DNA from: Herbaspirillum sp. Sphag64 | GTDB lineage: Bacteria > Pseudomonadota > Gammaproteobacteria > Burkholderiales > Burkholderiaceae_D | Direction: 5' to 3' | Assembly: GCF_014192645.1 (NCBI RefSeq) | Contig: NZ_JACHYE010000021.1 | Coordinates: 1-39,795, forward strand | Length of the DNA stretch: 39,795 nucleotides | In this document: positions 19,409 to 27,573 of the stretch, one piece after another | Numbering within the stretch: the first letter of the stretch is position 1 | Layout of the letters: every line of letters starts with the position of its first letter | The notes under the pieces: generated by a model | Told to the model about the DNA's origin: nothing | Databases searched by the model: none | What the model saw: only the letters and a program-made list of their open reading frames with translations | Made by a program: the position numbers and the translations under genes

Positions 19409-20147
19409 CGAACTCAAGCTGCGTCGCGACCTCGCGGCTGCTTACCGGCTGGCCGCGCTGTTTGGCTGGGACGACACGCTCTACACCCACTTCTCGGTCA
19501 GACTACCGCGTGCATCCGGTGCGGCACCAGAGGATGACCGCTTCCTGATCAATCCCTTCGGCTTGATGTTTGATGAAGTGCGCGCCAGTGATTTACTGGT
19601 GGTCGATCTGCACGGCCGTGTTGTCTCTGGCAATGCAGACTATAACGTTGCGGGCTTCACCATCCACAGCGCCGTGCACATGGCGCGTGACGACGCCCAC
19701 TGCGTCTTGCATACCCACACCCTGGCGGGCATGGCAGTCGCTGCTTGCGAACAAGGGCTGCTGCAACTGAACCAGATCAGTACCGAGTTCTATCAACGCG
19801 TGGGAACACATGCCTACGAAGGTGTTGCCTTTGATCTGGGCGAGCGCGAGCGCATTCAGCAATCACTCGGCAATAATATTGCCTTGCTGCTGCGCCACCA
19901 TGGATTGTTGTCGGTCGGTGTTAGCGTGGCGGATGCGTTTGCCATCATGTTCTACCTCAATCGCGCCTGCGAAATCCAGATCGCTGCAGGGCAGATGGCA
20001 AGTATTGCTGGCCCGGTTACGCGCATACCGACCCACCTCAGCGAACATGCCTGCGCGCAGCTGCAAAGTGTGGAACAGGAGCGGCAAATACTCTGGCAAG
20101 CGTGGTTGCGTCGTCTCGACCGCATTGATCCTTCCTACCGCGATTGA
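19392..20147 (+). CDS. Class II aldolase/adducin-domain protein
   Basis: The 251-residue product has the zinc-site histidines of class II aldolases (HTHTLAG, and later RHHGLLSVG). At the position of the catalytic glutamate of fuculose-phosphate aldolase (PSSE in E. coli FucA) it reads NVAGFTIH, a glycine. It therefore belongs to the adducin-like subgroup and may act as a decarboxylase, epimerase or non-phosphorylated-substrate enzyme rather than a classic aldolase. The start overlaps the transporter gene by 17 nt. Its exact role in the operon is unknown. Confidence 0.82.
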   Translation: MTTTPDELKLRRDLAAAYRLAALFGWDDTLYTHFSVRLPRASGAAPEDDRFLINPFGLMFDEVRASDLLVVDLHGRVVSGNADYNVAGFTIHSAVHMARDDAHCVLHTHTLAGMAVAACEQGLLQLNQISTEFYQRVGTHAYEGVAFDLGERERIQQSLGNNIALLLRHHGLLSVGVSVADAFAIMFYLNRACEIQIAAGQMASIAGPVTRIPTHLSEHACAQLQSVEQERQILWQAWLRRLDRIDPSYRD

Positions 20148-20159
20148 GCTCTTACCGCT

Positions 20160-21104
20160 ATGCCGACTCTCCTTCTCTGTAGTGCGACCGATGACCTTGG
20201 CGAGCTGCACGCACTATTTCGCCAAGAGGTGGCGCAGCGCATGCCGGACCTGCAAGTAAGATTGTGGCCAGACATGCCAGACCCAGCCGATGTTGAGGTT
20301 GTCGCCGGCTGGTACCCACCTGCAGCGTTGCTGCAAAGCCTGCCTAATTTACGTCTGGTTTCATCGATTGCCGCGGGGGTTGACCATGTACTCGGTCCTG
20401 CGCAGCCTCGTCCTGAGGTACCGATCTGTCGTATCGTTGACCCTGCATTGGCAGCCGGAATGGCTGAATATGTTCTATGGGCCGTACTGTACTACCACCG
20501 GGCGCTGGATCAGGCGATGCAGCAGCAGACGCAACGTCGATGGAAAATTCCGGCACAAAAGCCAGCTCACCAGACCCATGTCGGCCTGCTGGGGTTGGGG
20601 GCACTGGGCAGCCATCTGGCCAAGGTGTTACGTGATCAGGGCTTCACCGTCAGTGGCTGGTCGCGTTCTGTGCATGCGATCGACGGTGTAAGTACCTTTG
20701 CCGGTCGTGATGCACTAGACACATTTCTGCAGGCACCCGACATCGTGGTCTGTCTGCTGCCGCTGACCGATGCGACGCGTCACCTCCTCAATCGCCGATT
20801 TTTTCAAACCTTGAAGCCAGGCGCGGCAGTGGTACATTGCGGCCGGGGTGAGCATCTGGTGGTGGATGACTTGCTGGAGTCGCTCGATCAGCAGTATTTG
20901 CGCGGTGCTGTGCTGGATGTTTTTGCACAGGAGCCGCTCCCGCCAGCGAGCGTGCTGTGGAGGCACCCGCGTGTGGTGATTACTCCCCATATGGCATCCA
21001 GCGCAGAGCCCATGACCATCGTTCATCAAATACTGGATAACGTGCAACGTGTACGAAACGGCTTGCCCGTACTCCATGCCGTGGATCGTAGCGCCGGTTA
21101 TTAA
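20160..21104 (+). CDS. ghrA: D-2-hydroxyacid dehydrogenase, GhrA-like
   Basis: The 314-residue product resembles glyoxylate/hydroxypyruvate reductase A. The Rossmann motif GLLGLGALGSHLA lies mid-chain. Catalytic residues are the Arg in CGRGEHL, the Glu in DVFAQEPLP and the His in TPHMAS. It reduces a 2-oxo acid with NAD(P)H, or runs in reverse. As the last gene of the operon, 12 nt after the aldolase-like gene, it may dispose of glyoxylate or another oxo-acid produced upstream. No strong Shine-Dalgarno is seen. A terminator-like hairpin follows at 21127. Confidence 0.88.
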   Translation: MPTLLLCSATDDLGELHALFRQEVAQRMPDLQVRLWPDMPDPADVEVVAGWYPPAALLQSLPNLRLVSSIAAGVDHVLGPAQPRPEVPICRIVDPALAAGMAEYVLWAVLYYHRALDQAMQQQTQRRWKIPAQKPAHQTHVGLLGLGALGSHLAKVLRDQGFTVSGWSRSVHAIDGVSTFAGRDALDTFLQAPDIVVCLLPLTDATRHLLNRRFFQTLKPGAAVVHCGRGEHLVVDDLLESLDQQYLRGAVLDVFAQEPLPPASVLWRHPRVVITPHMASSAEPMTIVHQILDNVQRVRNGLPVLHAVDRSAGY

Positions 21105-21126
21105 GGTTTCAGCGGTACCAACGAAA

Positions 21127-21159
21127 GTGGCGTCAGAAATCACTCTGATGCGGCTTTTT
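21127..21159 (+). terminator. Terminator after the guanidino operon
   Basis: GTGGCGTCAGA (21127-21137) pairs with TCTGATGCGGC (21144-21154) with one mismatch and two wobbles, followed by T5 (21155-21159). Its core matches the hairpins at 12886 and 23324. Confidence 0.75.
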
Positions 21160-21201
21160 ATGCATTTTTAGTCTGGTGTTCGCAGCGCCGGTACGTGTTT
21201 T

Positions 21202-21230
21202 TTGAAAAGTTGCCGAAATGCATCATAACT
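21202..21230 (+). promoter_or_regulatory. Candidate promoter for the VioC-like oxygenase
   Basis: TTGAAA (21202-21207) and CATAAC (21224-21229) are 16 bp apart, about 105 nt before the gene start and after the preceding terminator. Both hexamers are near consensus. No other clear promoter is seen in 21160-21334. Confidence 0.4.
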
Positions 21231-21334
21231 GTGCTAAATTGAATGTTGTAAGTTTGGCAACACTCAACCGCAAAGCCAGTCAGTGTGCTTACTCCTCTGG
21301 TCGCGGCTTTCGCTCATCCTGAGAAGAAGGACAC

Positions 21335-22414
21335 ATGACAACACCTACTGAAGATGCATCAGCGCCTCCTCCCATCGCCGACGGCGGTGAAATACAGACC
21401 CTGCAGTTCGAACCGCAACAGGCCGCCCTGTTACAGCAGATGTCACAGGAATTGGCCAATCATGGTGGCCCTCAGGCCGAAGGCACCGCGCATCTAGCAT
21501 CCCTTGCCGCCCACCAGCTCAAACCCGCATTATCAAAAGCGCAGCAGACCATGCTGAAATCGTATGCACATGGACAGATATCCGTGTTGAAAATGACGGG
21601 CTTGCATCACGTCACCAACGCTCCTGCACCACAGAACTTGCCAGCCTTGTCCTCGCTGGAGAAAAGCGCGGACATTCTGACCCTAGGCTCACGCAACCAG
21701 ATTTTACTGAGCATGGTGGACCACACTAGCTTTGCTTACGATATTGACAATGAAGCCAAGCTGATCCGCCTCGTCGCCAATTTCAATGGTGGCGGCCACG
21801 AAAAGATCATGGCCGAGCCAGAAAGAGCAGACCTCAGCTCCCACTCCGGACTGGCCTTGGGGCCACATACGGAGGCACCTTACTGGTGTGCCGTTACCGC
21901 AGAAAATGGTCACTCTCCATCGCCCTCTGCCTTGATTCTTTCTGCGCTCTGGAACCCCGCCAATGAACCGACCTCTGTCATTCCATTGGCACCGATTCTG
22001 GAGCAGATCGGCGTCGCAGACAGTCTGGCATTGACGACCCGACATTTCAACTTCACCCGTAGTGACTCCTTTGTCAGAGGCAAGGGAGAGGAGGGGCGTG
22101 GTGTCTCCATTCTGGATTTTAAAGACAAGATCGGACTCGCCGTACGCTTTAACACCTACCGATTCTCGGTGGATGCCAATGCATCGCACTACGTGAAGCG
22201 TGCCTACCAACACTTCCATGACGCAGTTGCGCAGAGCACACCGATGCAAACCGTACTGACGCAGGAGAACGCCATCATCATCAACAATCATCGCGCACTT
22301 CACTGCCGCGATATCGTCCGAGACAACCGCCGCCTGCTGGTTCGGCTATTCGGTCTGGCGTCCTATGCGGAGCCAGTAGTCATTGCCAAAGACCCTTTGT
22401 TATTACGTGGGTGA
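21335..22414 (+). CDS. Clavaminate-synthase/VioC-type Fe(II)/2OG oxygenase
   Basis: The 359-residue product carries an HxE rather than HxD iron motif, H178-T-E180 (LGPHTEAPYW). The distal ligand is H323 in NNHRALHCRD, and arginines suited to 2-oxoglutarate follow at 333 and 337. HxE with about 145 residues to the second His is the pattern of VioC (arginine 3-hydroxylase), OrfP, AsnO and clavaminate synthase, which hydroxylate amino acids. The substrate is unknown; a free amino acid or a non-ribosomal product are options. It has its own promoter candidate and precedes a TSUP-type permease by 81 nt, so the two may act together. Confidence 0.85.
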   Translation: MTTPTEDASAPPPIADGGEIQTLQFEPQQAALLQQMSQELANHGGPQAEGTAHLASLAAHQLKPALSKAQQTMLKSYAHGQISVLKMTGLHHVTNAPAPQNLPALSSLEKSADILTLGSRNQILLSMVDHTSFAYDIDNEAKLIRLVANFNGGGHEKIMAEPERADLSSHSGLALGPHTEAPYWCAVTAENGHSPSPSALILSALWNPANEPTSVIPLAPILEQIGVADSLALTTRHFNFTRSDSFVRGKGEEGRGVSILDFKDKIGLAVRFNTYRFSVDANASHYVKRAYQHFHDAVAQSTPMQTVLTQENAIIINNHRALHCRDIVRDNRRLLVRLFGLASYAEPVVIAKDPLLLRG

Positions 22415-22495
22415 GTCAGGAACCGCCGCTCACCAACGGCAACATTTGCCACCACGGCAACCTCAATCAACAGTAGCTCAAGCAGTGGAGAAAGC

Positions 22496-23290
22496 ATGAC
22501 CTGGGACATCATCATCATCTTGGCCAGTGTGGCCTTTTGTGCAGGCTTCTTTGATTCCATCGCCGGTGGCGGTGGATTAATCACCTTACCGGCCTTGTTA
22601 CTGGCAGGCGTTGAGCCAATCAGTGCCATCGCCACCAACAAATTTCAGGCCGCAGCGGCGAGTGTCTCTGCTACCGCCGCGTTTTCCCGGAAGAGACTGA
22701 TTGACTGGCATCAAGGCCGCGCCCTCATGCTGCTTGCCATGCTCGGCGGTGTTGCCGGTGCATTACTGGTCACTGCCTTGGACAAACGATGGCTGGAGGC
22801 ATGTGTCCCCATCATGCTGATCGCGGTAGCTGTCTACTTTGCCTGCTCGCCAGCGATTGGCAACATCGCACGTCGCCAACGGATCACGCTGGCTGTCTTC
22901 TCCTTCACGGTAGCGCCGATGCTGGGCTTTTACGACGGTATCTTCGGTCCCGGCGTCGGCTCCTTCTTCATGGTCAGTCTGGTCTTGCTTTGCGGTTTGG
23001 AGATCATGCGCGCGATGAGCTTTACCAAACTGGCCAACGCATCCTGTAATCTGGGCGCACTGTCAGTCTTCATCGTACAGGGTGTCATTCTTTGGCCGCT
23101 GGCCATTGCCATGGCGCTCGCTTCCTTTGCCGGTGCGCAGCTTGGTGCACGGGTAGCGGTGCGGGTTGGTCCACGGCTGGTCAAGCCGATGCTCATCATT
23201 GTGTGCACGGCCCTGGCGATCAAGCTCCTGAGTGTTGAGACCAACCCCTTGCACATGGCAATAAAAGGTCTGTTCTCAGACTTGCCCTGA
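22496..23290 (+). CDS. TSUP (TauE/SafE) family membrane transporter
   Basis: The 264-residue integral membrane protein has about eight hydrophobic helices. It shows the family signatures near the start (GFFDSIAGGGGLITLPALLL, then TNKFQ) and in the second half (GFYDGIFGPGVGSFF, then FTKLANASCN). Members move anions such as sulfite, sulfonates or sulfoacetate, mostly outward; the substrate here is not predictable. GGAG lies 7-10 nt before the ATG. It follows the VioC-like oxygenase and may export or import its product or substrate. A perfect hairpin lies 33 nt after the stop. Confidence 0.88.
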   Translation: MTWDIIIILASVAFCAGFFDSIAGGGGLITLPALLLAGVEPISAIATNKFQAAAASVSATAAFSRKRLIDWHQGRALMLLAMLGGVAGALLVTALDKRWLEACVPIMLIAVAVYFACSPAIGNIARRQRITLAVFSFTVAPMLGFYDGIFGPGVGSFFMVSLVLLCGLEIMRAMSFTKLANASCNLGALSVFIVQGVILWPLAIAMALASFAGAQLGARVAVRVGPRLVKPMLIIVCTALAIKLLSVETNPLHMAIKGLFSDLP

Positions 23291-23323
23291 ACGTGGATGC
23301 GCGATTGATCGCGGCATCAAATG

Positions 23324-23354
23324 ACAACGGCATCAGACATTCTGATGCCGTTGT
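23324..23354. terminator. 14-bp hairpin between convergent genes
   Basis: ACAACGGCATCAGA (23324-23337) and TCTGATGCCGTTGT (23341-23354) are perfect complements around CAT. There is no T-run on either strand, so termination may rest on the stem alone or on Rho. It lies between the TSUP gene and fmdB, which converge. Confidence 0.65.
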
Positions 23355-23425
23355 TCGTTACCGCCGAAGTGGGTTGTCTGGATTGACGCCAGTTGGCGCG
23401 CCAAGTGCGAATTCGTGTCGCCAAT

Positions 23426-23722
23426 TCACGTCGCACAAATACTGCAACTATGTCCCTTGCAGTTATGCAGCACACTGCTGCGTCCGGCCCCGGCATACGC
23501 TCCCGGCCCGGCCACACTTGGCCCAGCCAGTTGCTCGGCACCGGTACGTGGTCGCCAGCGCTCGGTAACTTGCAGACCCACACGTCCACCTGTAAATAGT
23601 GGGGCGGCGATCGTTTCTTCCTTGCAGTAAGGGCAAGGAGTTGGTGCCTGTAAGGCCTGCAGAGATAGAGATTTTTCAAAGATACCTTCGCAGTGACTGC
23701 AACGGATGTCGTATAGCGGCAT
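23426..23722 (-). CDS. fmdB: FmdB-family zinc-ribbon regulatory protein
   Basis: The 98-residue product starts MPLYDIRCSHCEGIFEKSLS and has a zinc ribbon of two CxxC pairs (CSHC and CPYC), the FmdB domain first described beside formamidase in Methylophilus methylotrophus. The C-terminus adds more cysteines (CKGHSCSIC). GAGGAG lies 6 nt before the ATG at 23722; an upstream in-frame start adds 13 residues without a ribosome site. It is last in the amide operon, 85 nt after fmdA. Its molecular job is poorly known; a regulatory or metal-linked role is the usual suggestion. Confidence 0.88.
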   Translation of the reverse strand: MPLYDIRCSHCEGIFEKSLSLQALQAPTPCPYCKEETIAAPLFTGGRVGLQVTERWRPRTGAEQLAGPSVAGPGAYAGAGRSSVLHNCKGHSCSICAT

Positions 23723-23807
23723 GGTGTGCTCCTCAAGCGCGTATTTGATGGGATGCTGCAAAGAGACATGGCGTCAGCTGGTAACGCCATGTCTGGCCGT
23801 TGATGTG

Positions 23808-24980
23808 TTAACGACCCCAATAGGCTTTGTCGTTCAGCATCCCTTTGGGCGTGATGTCCTGATCAAAGATTGAGGTCGGCAGCGCCACCGTGCAGGCGCA
23901 GTTGGGGATGTCGACAATGCCGCCGATACGTCCCTCTACCGGTGCCGCAGTCAACAACATGTAGGCCTGACTGCCGGTGTAGCCGAAGTGGGTCAGGTAG
24001 TCGATAGCCTTGAGGCAGGCCTGACGATAGGCAACCGTGGCGTCCAGATAGTAGTTGACGTTATTCTCGACACTGATACCTTCGAAGGTCAGCCATTGCT
24101 CGTAATGTGGCTTGACGATACTGGGCATGAACAGCGGCGAGGTGATGTTGTACTTTGCCATGCCGCCCTTGATCAGGTCGAAGCCAACGTGGCTGACTCC
24201 ATCCATTTCAATCGCGCCGCAAAAACCAATTTCACCATCGCCTTGCGAGAAGTGCAGGTCGCCCATCGAGAAGCCCGCACCCTTCACATACACCGGGAAG
24301 AAGATGCGGGTACCGGCTGATAAATCCTTGATATCAGTGTTACCGCCGTGCTCGCGTGGTGGCACAGTGCGCGCAGCAATCTTGGCCATCTCATCAAACT
24401 TGGCACCCGACAGGCCGCGCAGCACGGCAGTACGTGGATCAGGCGGTTGAGCTTGCCCCTTGGCGGCTAGCGGTGCTTCGCGGCGGTTCCATTCGGTCAG
24501 CAGATCATGCGATGGCAGGCAACCCATCAGACCGGGATGGGTCAGGCCGGCAATACGGACACCAGGAATATGGCGTGACGTGGCGTAGAGACCCTTGAGA
24601 TCCCAGATTGCCTTGTCGGCATCGGGGAAATAATCGGCGAGGAAGCCGCCACCGTTTTCCTTGGCGAACACGCCGGAGAAGCCGACCGGTGTCACCGGTT
24701 TGATGTCAAGCAGGTCGATCACCAGCAGGTCACCGGGTTCGGCACCTTCGACGTGGAACGGACCGGTCAGCGGATGGGCGCGGGTGAGGTCAACGTTCTT
24801 GACGTCGTCCACCGCGTCATTGTTCTTGATCTGCGCATCGAGAAAATCCAGCGATTCAATCAGGATGGATTCGCCCGGCTTGACCGAGGACAGAAACGGA
24901 ATATCCGGATGCCAGCGGTTGTGTCCCAGTTCCGCTTGTTCTGCCAGTGGCACACCGGGTTTGATCTTGAAATGTTGCAT
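23808..24980 (-). CDS. fmdA: Formamidase (acetamidase/formamidase family)
   Basis: FmdA hydrolyses formamide to formate and ammonia. The 390-residue product begins MQHFKIKPGVPLAEQAELGH. It contains the family stretches HPLTGPFHVEGAEPGDLLVI, SGVFAKENGGGFLADYFP, HPGLMGCLPSH and FSQGDGEIGFCGAIEMDG. The start at 24980 has AAGGAG upstream; an open extension of 23 residues further upstream lacks one. The length is slightly below the 407-residue M. methylotrophus enzyme. It lies 35 nt after amiE and before fmdB, so transport, hydrolysis and the small regulator are in one operon. It belongs to a different fold from AmiE, so two unrelated amidases share this operon. Confidence 0.94.
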   Translation of the reverse strand: MQHFKIKPGVPLAEQAELGHNRWHPDIPFLSSVKPGESILIESLDFLDAQIKNNDAVDDVKNVDLTRAHPLTGPFHVEGAEPGDLLVIDLLDIKPVTPVGFSGVFAKENGGGFLADYFPDADKAIWDLKGLYATSRHIPGVRIAGLTHPGLMGCLPSHDLLTEWNRREAPLAAKGQAQPPDPRTAVLRGLSGAKFDEMAKIAARTVPPREHGGNTDIKDLSAGTRIFFPVYVKGAGFSMGDLHFSQGDGEIGFCGAIEMDGVSHVGFDLIKGGMAKYNITSPLFMPSIVKPHYEQWLTFEGISVENNVNYYLDATVAYRQACLKAIDYLTHFGYTGSQAYMLLTAAPVEGRIGGIVDIPNCACTVALPTSIFDQDITPKGMLNDKAYWGR

Positions 24981-25015
24981 GCGACTCTCCTTGTCGTGGG
25001 TTGATGTCAGTGCAG

Positions 25016-26041
25016 TTACAGCGCGTTGGGAATGCCCGGGATCGGACATTCGGGCGTGCCGGCGGTGGGACGGGTGAGCGCTTCCACCTGTTGCCGCGCA
25101 GCCTGTGGGTCATTGACCCAGGTCTTGTAGAAATCGAAGGGGCAGTCCGCCACCCCGGCCGGTGATTCGCCGGAGTTGATCTTGCCGGTGTAGCCACGGT
25201 GTACCAGTTTGTACAGATGGTTTTGGGATTGCCAGTTGCGGCGCGCATCGCGAATCGCGCTGACCGAGAGCTCGGCGTATTGAATGCCCATTTCTTCGGC
25301 TTCACATTCGCCCAGCGTGTGGCCGTCGAAGCCGACAATGGCCGAGTGGCCGAAGTAGGAATACACGCCGTCAAAACCGGTGGCATTGGCGACTGCCACA
25401 TAGACGTTGTTCATCCACGCCATGGCCTTGGCGACCAGTACTTGCTGCTCCTTGGCGGGGTACATGTAGCCCTGGCAACGCACGATCAGTTCGGCACCTT
25501 TCATAGCGCAGTCACGCCAGATTTCAGGATAGTTGCCGTCGTCGCAGATGATCAGGCTGATCTTCAGTCCCTTGGGACCATCGCAGACATAGGTGGTGTC
25601 GCCGGGATACCAGCCTTCGATTGGTGTCCAGGGCATGATCTTGCGGTACTTCTGGACGATCTCGCCGTGATTGTTGATCAGGATCAGCGTGTTGTAGGGG
25701 GCTTTCTTCGGATGCGCCTCGTGCCGCTCGCCGGTCAGGGAAAACACGCCCCAGACATTGGCAAGCCGACAGGCTTCGGAAAAGACGGCAGTTTCTTCGC
25801 CCGGCACGGTGGCCGCGGTCTCATACATCTCATCCGGGTCATACATGATGCCGTGGGTCGAGTATTCTGGAAAGATCACCAGATCGAGGCCCGGCAAGCC
25901 CTGCTTCATGCCGACCACCATTGCTGCAATCTGCTTGGCGTTTTGCATGACTTCGCTGCGGTTGTGCAGGCGTGGCATCTTGTAGTTGACGACCGCTACG
26001 CCGACTGCATCCTTGCTGCTTGATATGTCTCCATGCCGCAT
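25016..26041 (-). CDS. amiE: Aliphatic amidase (nitrilase superfamily)
   Basis: AmiE hydrolyses short aliphatic amides such as acetamide and propionamide to the acid and ammonia. The 341-residue product begins [20 protein letters not shown]. The nitrilase triad sits at the AmiE positions: E59 (FPEYS), K134 (KYRKI) and C166 (ICDDGN). The N-terminus matches aliphatic amidase rather than the paralogous formamidase AmiF. AAAGGAG precedes the ATG. In Pseudomonas amiE is induced by AmiC/AmiR antitermination; no amiC or amiR is seen here, so control must differ. It follows urtE by 42 nt in the transport operon. Confidence 0.96.
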   Translation of the reverse strand: MRHGDISSSKDAVGVAVVNYKMPRLHNRSEVMQNAKQIAAMVVGMKQGLPGLDLVIFPEYSTHGIMYDPDEMYETAATVPGEETAVFSEACRLANVWGVFSLTGERHEAHPKKAPYNTLILINNHGEIVQKYRKIMPWTPIEGWYPGDTTYVCDGPKGLKISLIICDDGNYPEIWRDCAMKGAELIVRCQGYMYPAKEQQVLVAKAMAWMNNVYVAVANATGFDGVYSYFGHSAIVGFDGHTLGECEAEEMGIQYAELSVSAIRDARRNWQSQNHLYKLVHRGYTGKINSGESPAGVADCPFDFYKTWVNDPQAARQQVEALTRPTAGTPECPIPGIPNAL

Positions 26042-26083
26042 GTCGCTGCTCCTTTGCTAATCAAGTTGAAAAATGTCGGATCG

Positions 26084-26773
26084 TTACACCGACAGATACT
26101 TGCTGATCGTTGGTGCATCGACGTTGGCGCGGGTGTCTTCGTAGACGAAGCGGCCTTTGTCGATCACCAGAAAGCGGTCGGCGATTTCCAGCGTGAAGCT
26201 CAGCACCTGTTCGGAGACGATGATGGTGAGCGCGCGAATCTTGCGGATCTCTTTGAGGCTGCGGGCAATATCCTTGATGATCGACGGCTGGATACCTTCG
26301 GTCGGCTCATCCAGCAGCAGCACCCGTGGATTGGTCGCCAGTGCACGGGCAATCGCCAGTTGCTGTTGCTGACCACCGGACAGGTTGCCACCCTTGCGGC
26401 TGCGCATGTCGTAGAGCACCGGGAACAAGTGATACAGCTCTTCAGGCACCTTGCCATGCGCCTCGGCAGACAAGCCGGTCTGAATGTTTTCGAGGACCGT
26501 CATGCCGGGGAAAATCATGCGACCCTGCGGGACATAGGCAACACCGGCATTGACCCGTTGATGGCTTTCCATCGCGCCCAGTTCGACACCATCCATACTG
26601 ATGCTGCCGCCACGCAGCGGCAGGATGCCCATCAGAGTTTTGAACAGGGTAGTTTTACCCATACCGTTGCGGCCCATGACGGCCACGATTTCTTCCTTGG
26701 CCACCGACAGATTGACGTCATGGATGACTTTGCTCTGGCCATAGCCGGACGCGAGTTGCGATACATTGAACAT
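26084..26773 (-). CDS. urtE: Urea/amide ABC transporter ATPase UrtE
   Basis: This is the LivF-type ATPase of a branched-chain-like transporter. The 229-residue product begins MFNVSQLASGYGQSKVIHDV and has Walker A GRNGMGKTT, signature NLSGGQQQQLAIARAL and Walker B LLLDEPTEGIQPSI. The ATG at 26773 is chosen because GGAAGGA lies 7 nt upstream; a frame extension of 12 residues overlaps the urtD end. UrtE pairs with UrtD to drive the UrtBC channel. The protein is about the usual 230 residues. Confidence 0.94.
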   Translation of the reverse strand: MFNVSQLASGYGQSKVIHDVNLSVAKEEIVAVMGRNGMGKTTLFKTLMGILPLRGGSISMDGVELGAMESHQRVNAGVAYVPQGRMIFPGMTVLENIQTGLSAEAHGKVPEELYHLFPVLYDMRSRKGGNLSGGQQQQLAIARALATNPRVLLLDEPTEGIQPSIIKDIARSLKEIRKIRALTIIVSEQVLSFTLEIADRFLVIDKGRFVYEDTRANVDAPTISKYLSV

Positions 26774-26805
26774 GTTCAGATCCTTCCTGGTTGAGTGGAA
26801 TGGCT

Positions 26806-27573
26806 TCAATGCCCGAGATAGACGTCGATCACCTTGGGGTCGTTCTGGACCTTGTCCATGCTGCCTTCGGCAAGAATTTTCCCCTGATGCAGCACCGTGA
26901 CTTTGTGGGCGATGCTCTTGACGAACTCCATGTCATGCTCGATCACCACCACTGAACGGCCCTGACTGATGCGACCCAGCAGCTCTGCAGTTTTTTCGCG
27001 CTCCGACACGCTCATGCCCGCGACCGGTTCGTCGAGCATCAGGAGCTCAGGCTCCTGCATGAGCAACATGCCGATTTCCAACCATTGCTTTTGTCCGTGC
27101 GAGAGCAGATCGGCCTGGGTATAGAGCTGCTCCCGCAGGAAGATTTCGGCTGCGACAGCTTCCACTCGTGCCACGACGTCTGGTGAGCGCTGGAAGAACA
27201 AGGCACCCATGACCTTGCGGCCACGCGGGAAAGACATTTCCAGATTTTCGAACACGCTCAGGTTTTCGTAGATCGATGGCGTCTGGAACTTGCGACCGAC
27301 GCCAACCCGGACGATGGCGTGCTCGCTCATCTTGGTCAGCTCATGGTTGTTGAAGCGGATGCTGCCCGAGGTGGCGTGGGTCTTGCCACAGATCAGATCC
27401 AGTACGGTGGTTTTGCCAGCACCGTTGGGACCGATCACAACGCGTACTTCATTGCGCTGAACGTAGAGGTTGAGACCGTCGACTGCCTTGAAGCCGTCGA
27501 AGGAAACAGTCAGGTCTTCGATCGCCAGAACCGGATGGTCGGTGGATTCAAAACCGATTGGTGCGTTGTTCAT
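26806..27573 (-). CDS. urtD: Urea/amide ABC transporter ATPase UrtD
   Basis: This is the LivG-type ATPase partner of UrtE. The 255-residue product has Walker A GPNGAGKTT, the UrtD-like signature DLLSHGQKQWLEIGMLLMQE (with SHGQ instead of SGGQ), Walker B LLMLDEPVAGMS and the switch His in VIEHDMEF. Its ATG overlaps the urtC stop by 4 nt (ATGA), a sign of translational coupling. Confidence 0.95.
   Translation of the reverse strand: MNNAPIGFESTDHPVLAIEDLTVSFDGFKAVDGLNLYVQRNEVRVVIGPNGAGKTTVLDLICGKTHATSGSIRFNNHELTKMSEHAIVRVGVGRKFQTPSIYENLSVFENLEMSFPRGRKVMGALFFQRSPDVVARVEAVAAEIFLREQLYTQADLLSHGQKQWLEIGMLLMQEPELLMLDEPVAGMSVSEREKTAELLGRISQGRSVVVIEHDMEFVKSIAHKVTVLHQGKILAEGSMDKVQNDPKVIDVYLGH

Noticed and set aside
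23293..23599. Small plus-strand frames opposite fmdB
   Set aside because: Antisense shadows of the FmdB gene without ribosome sites or recognisable domains.
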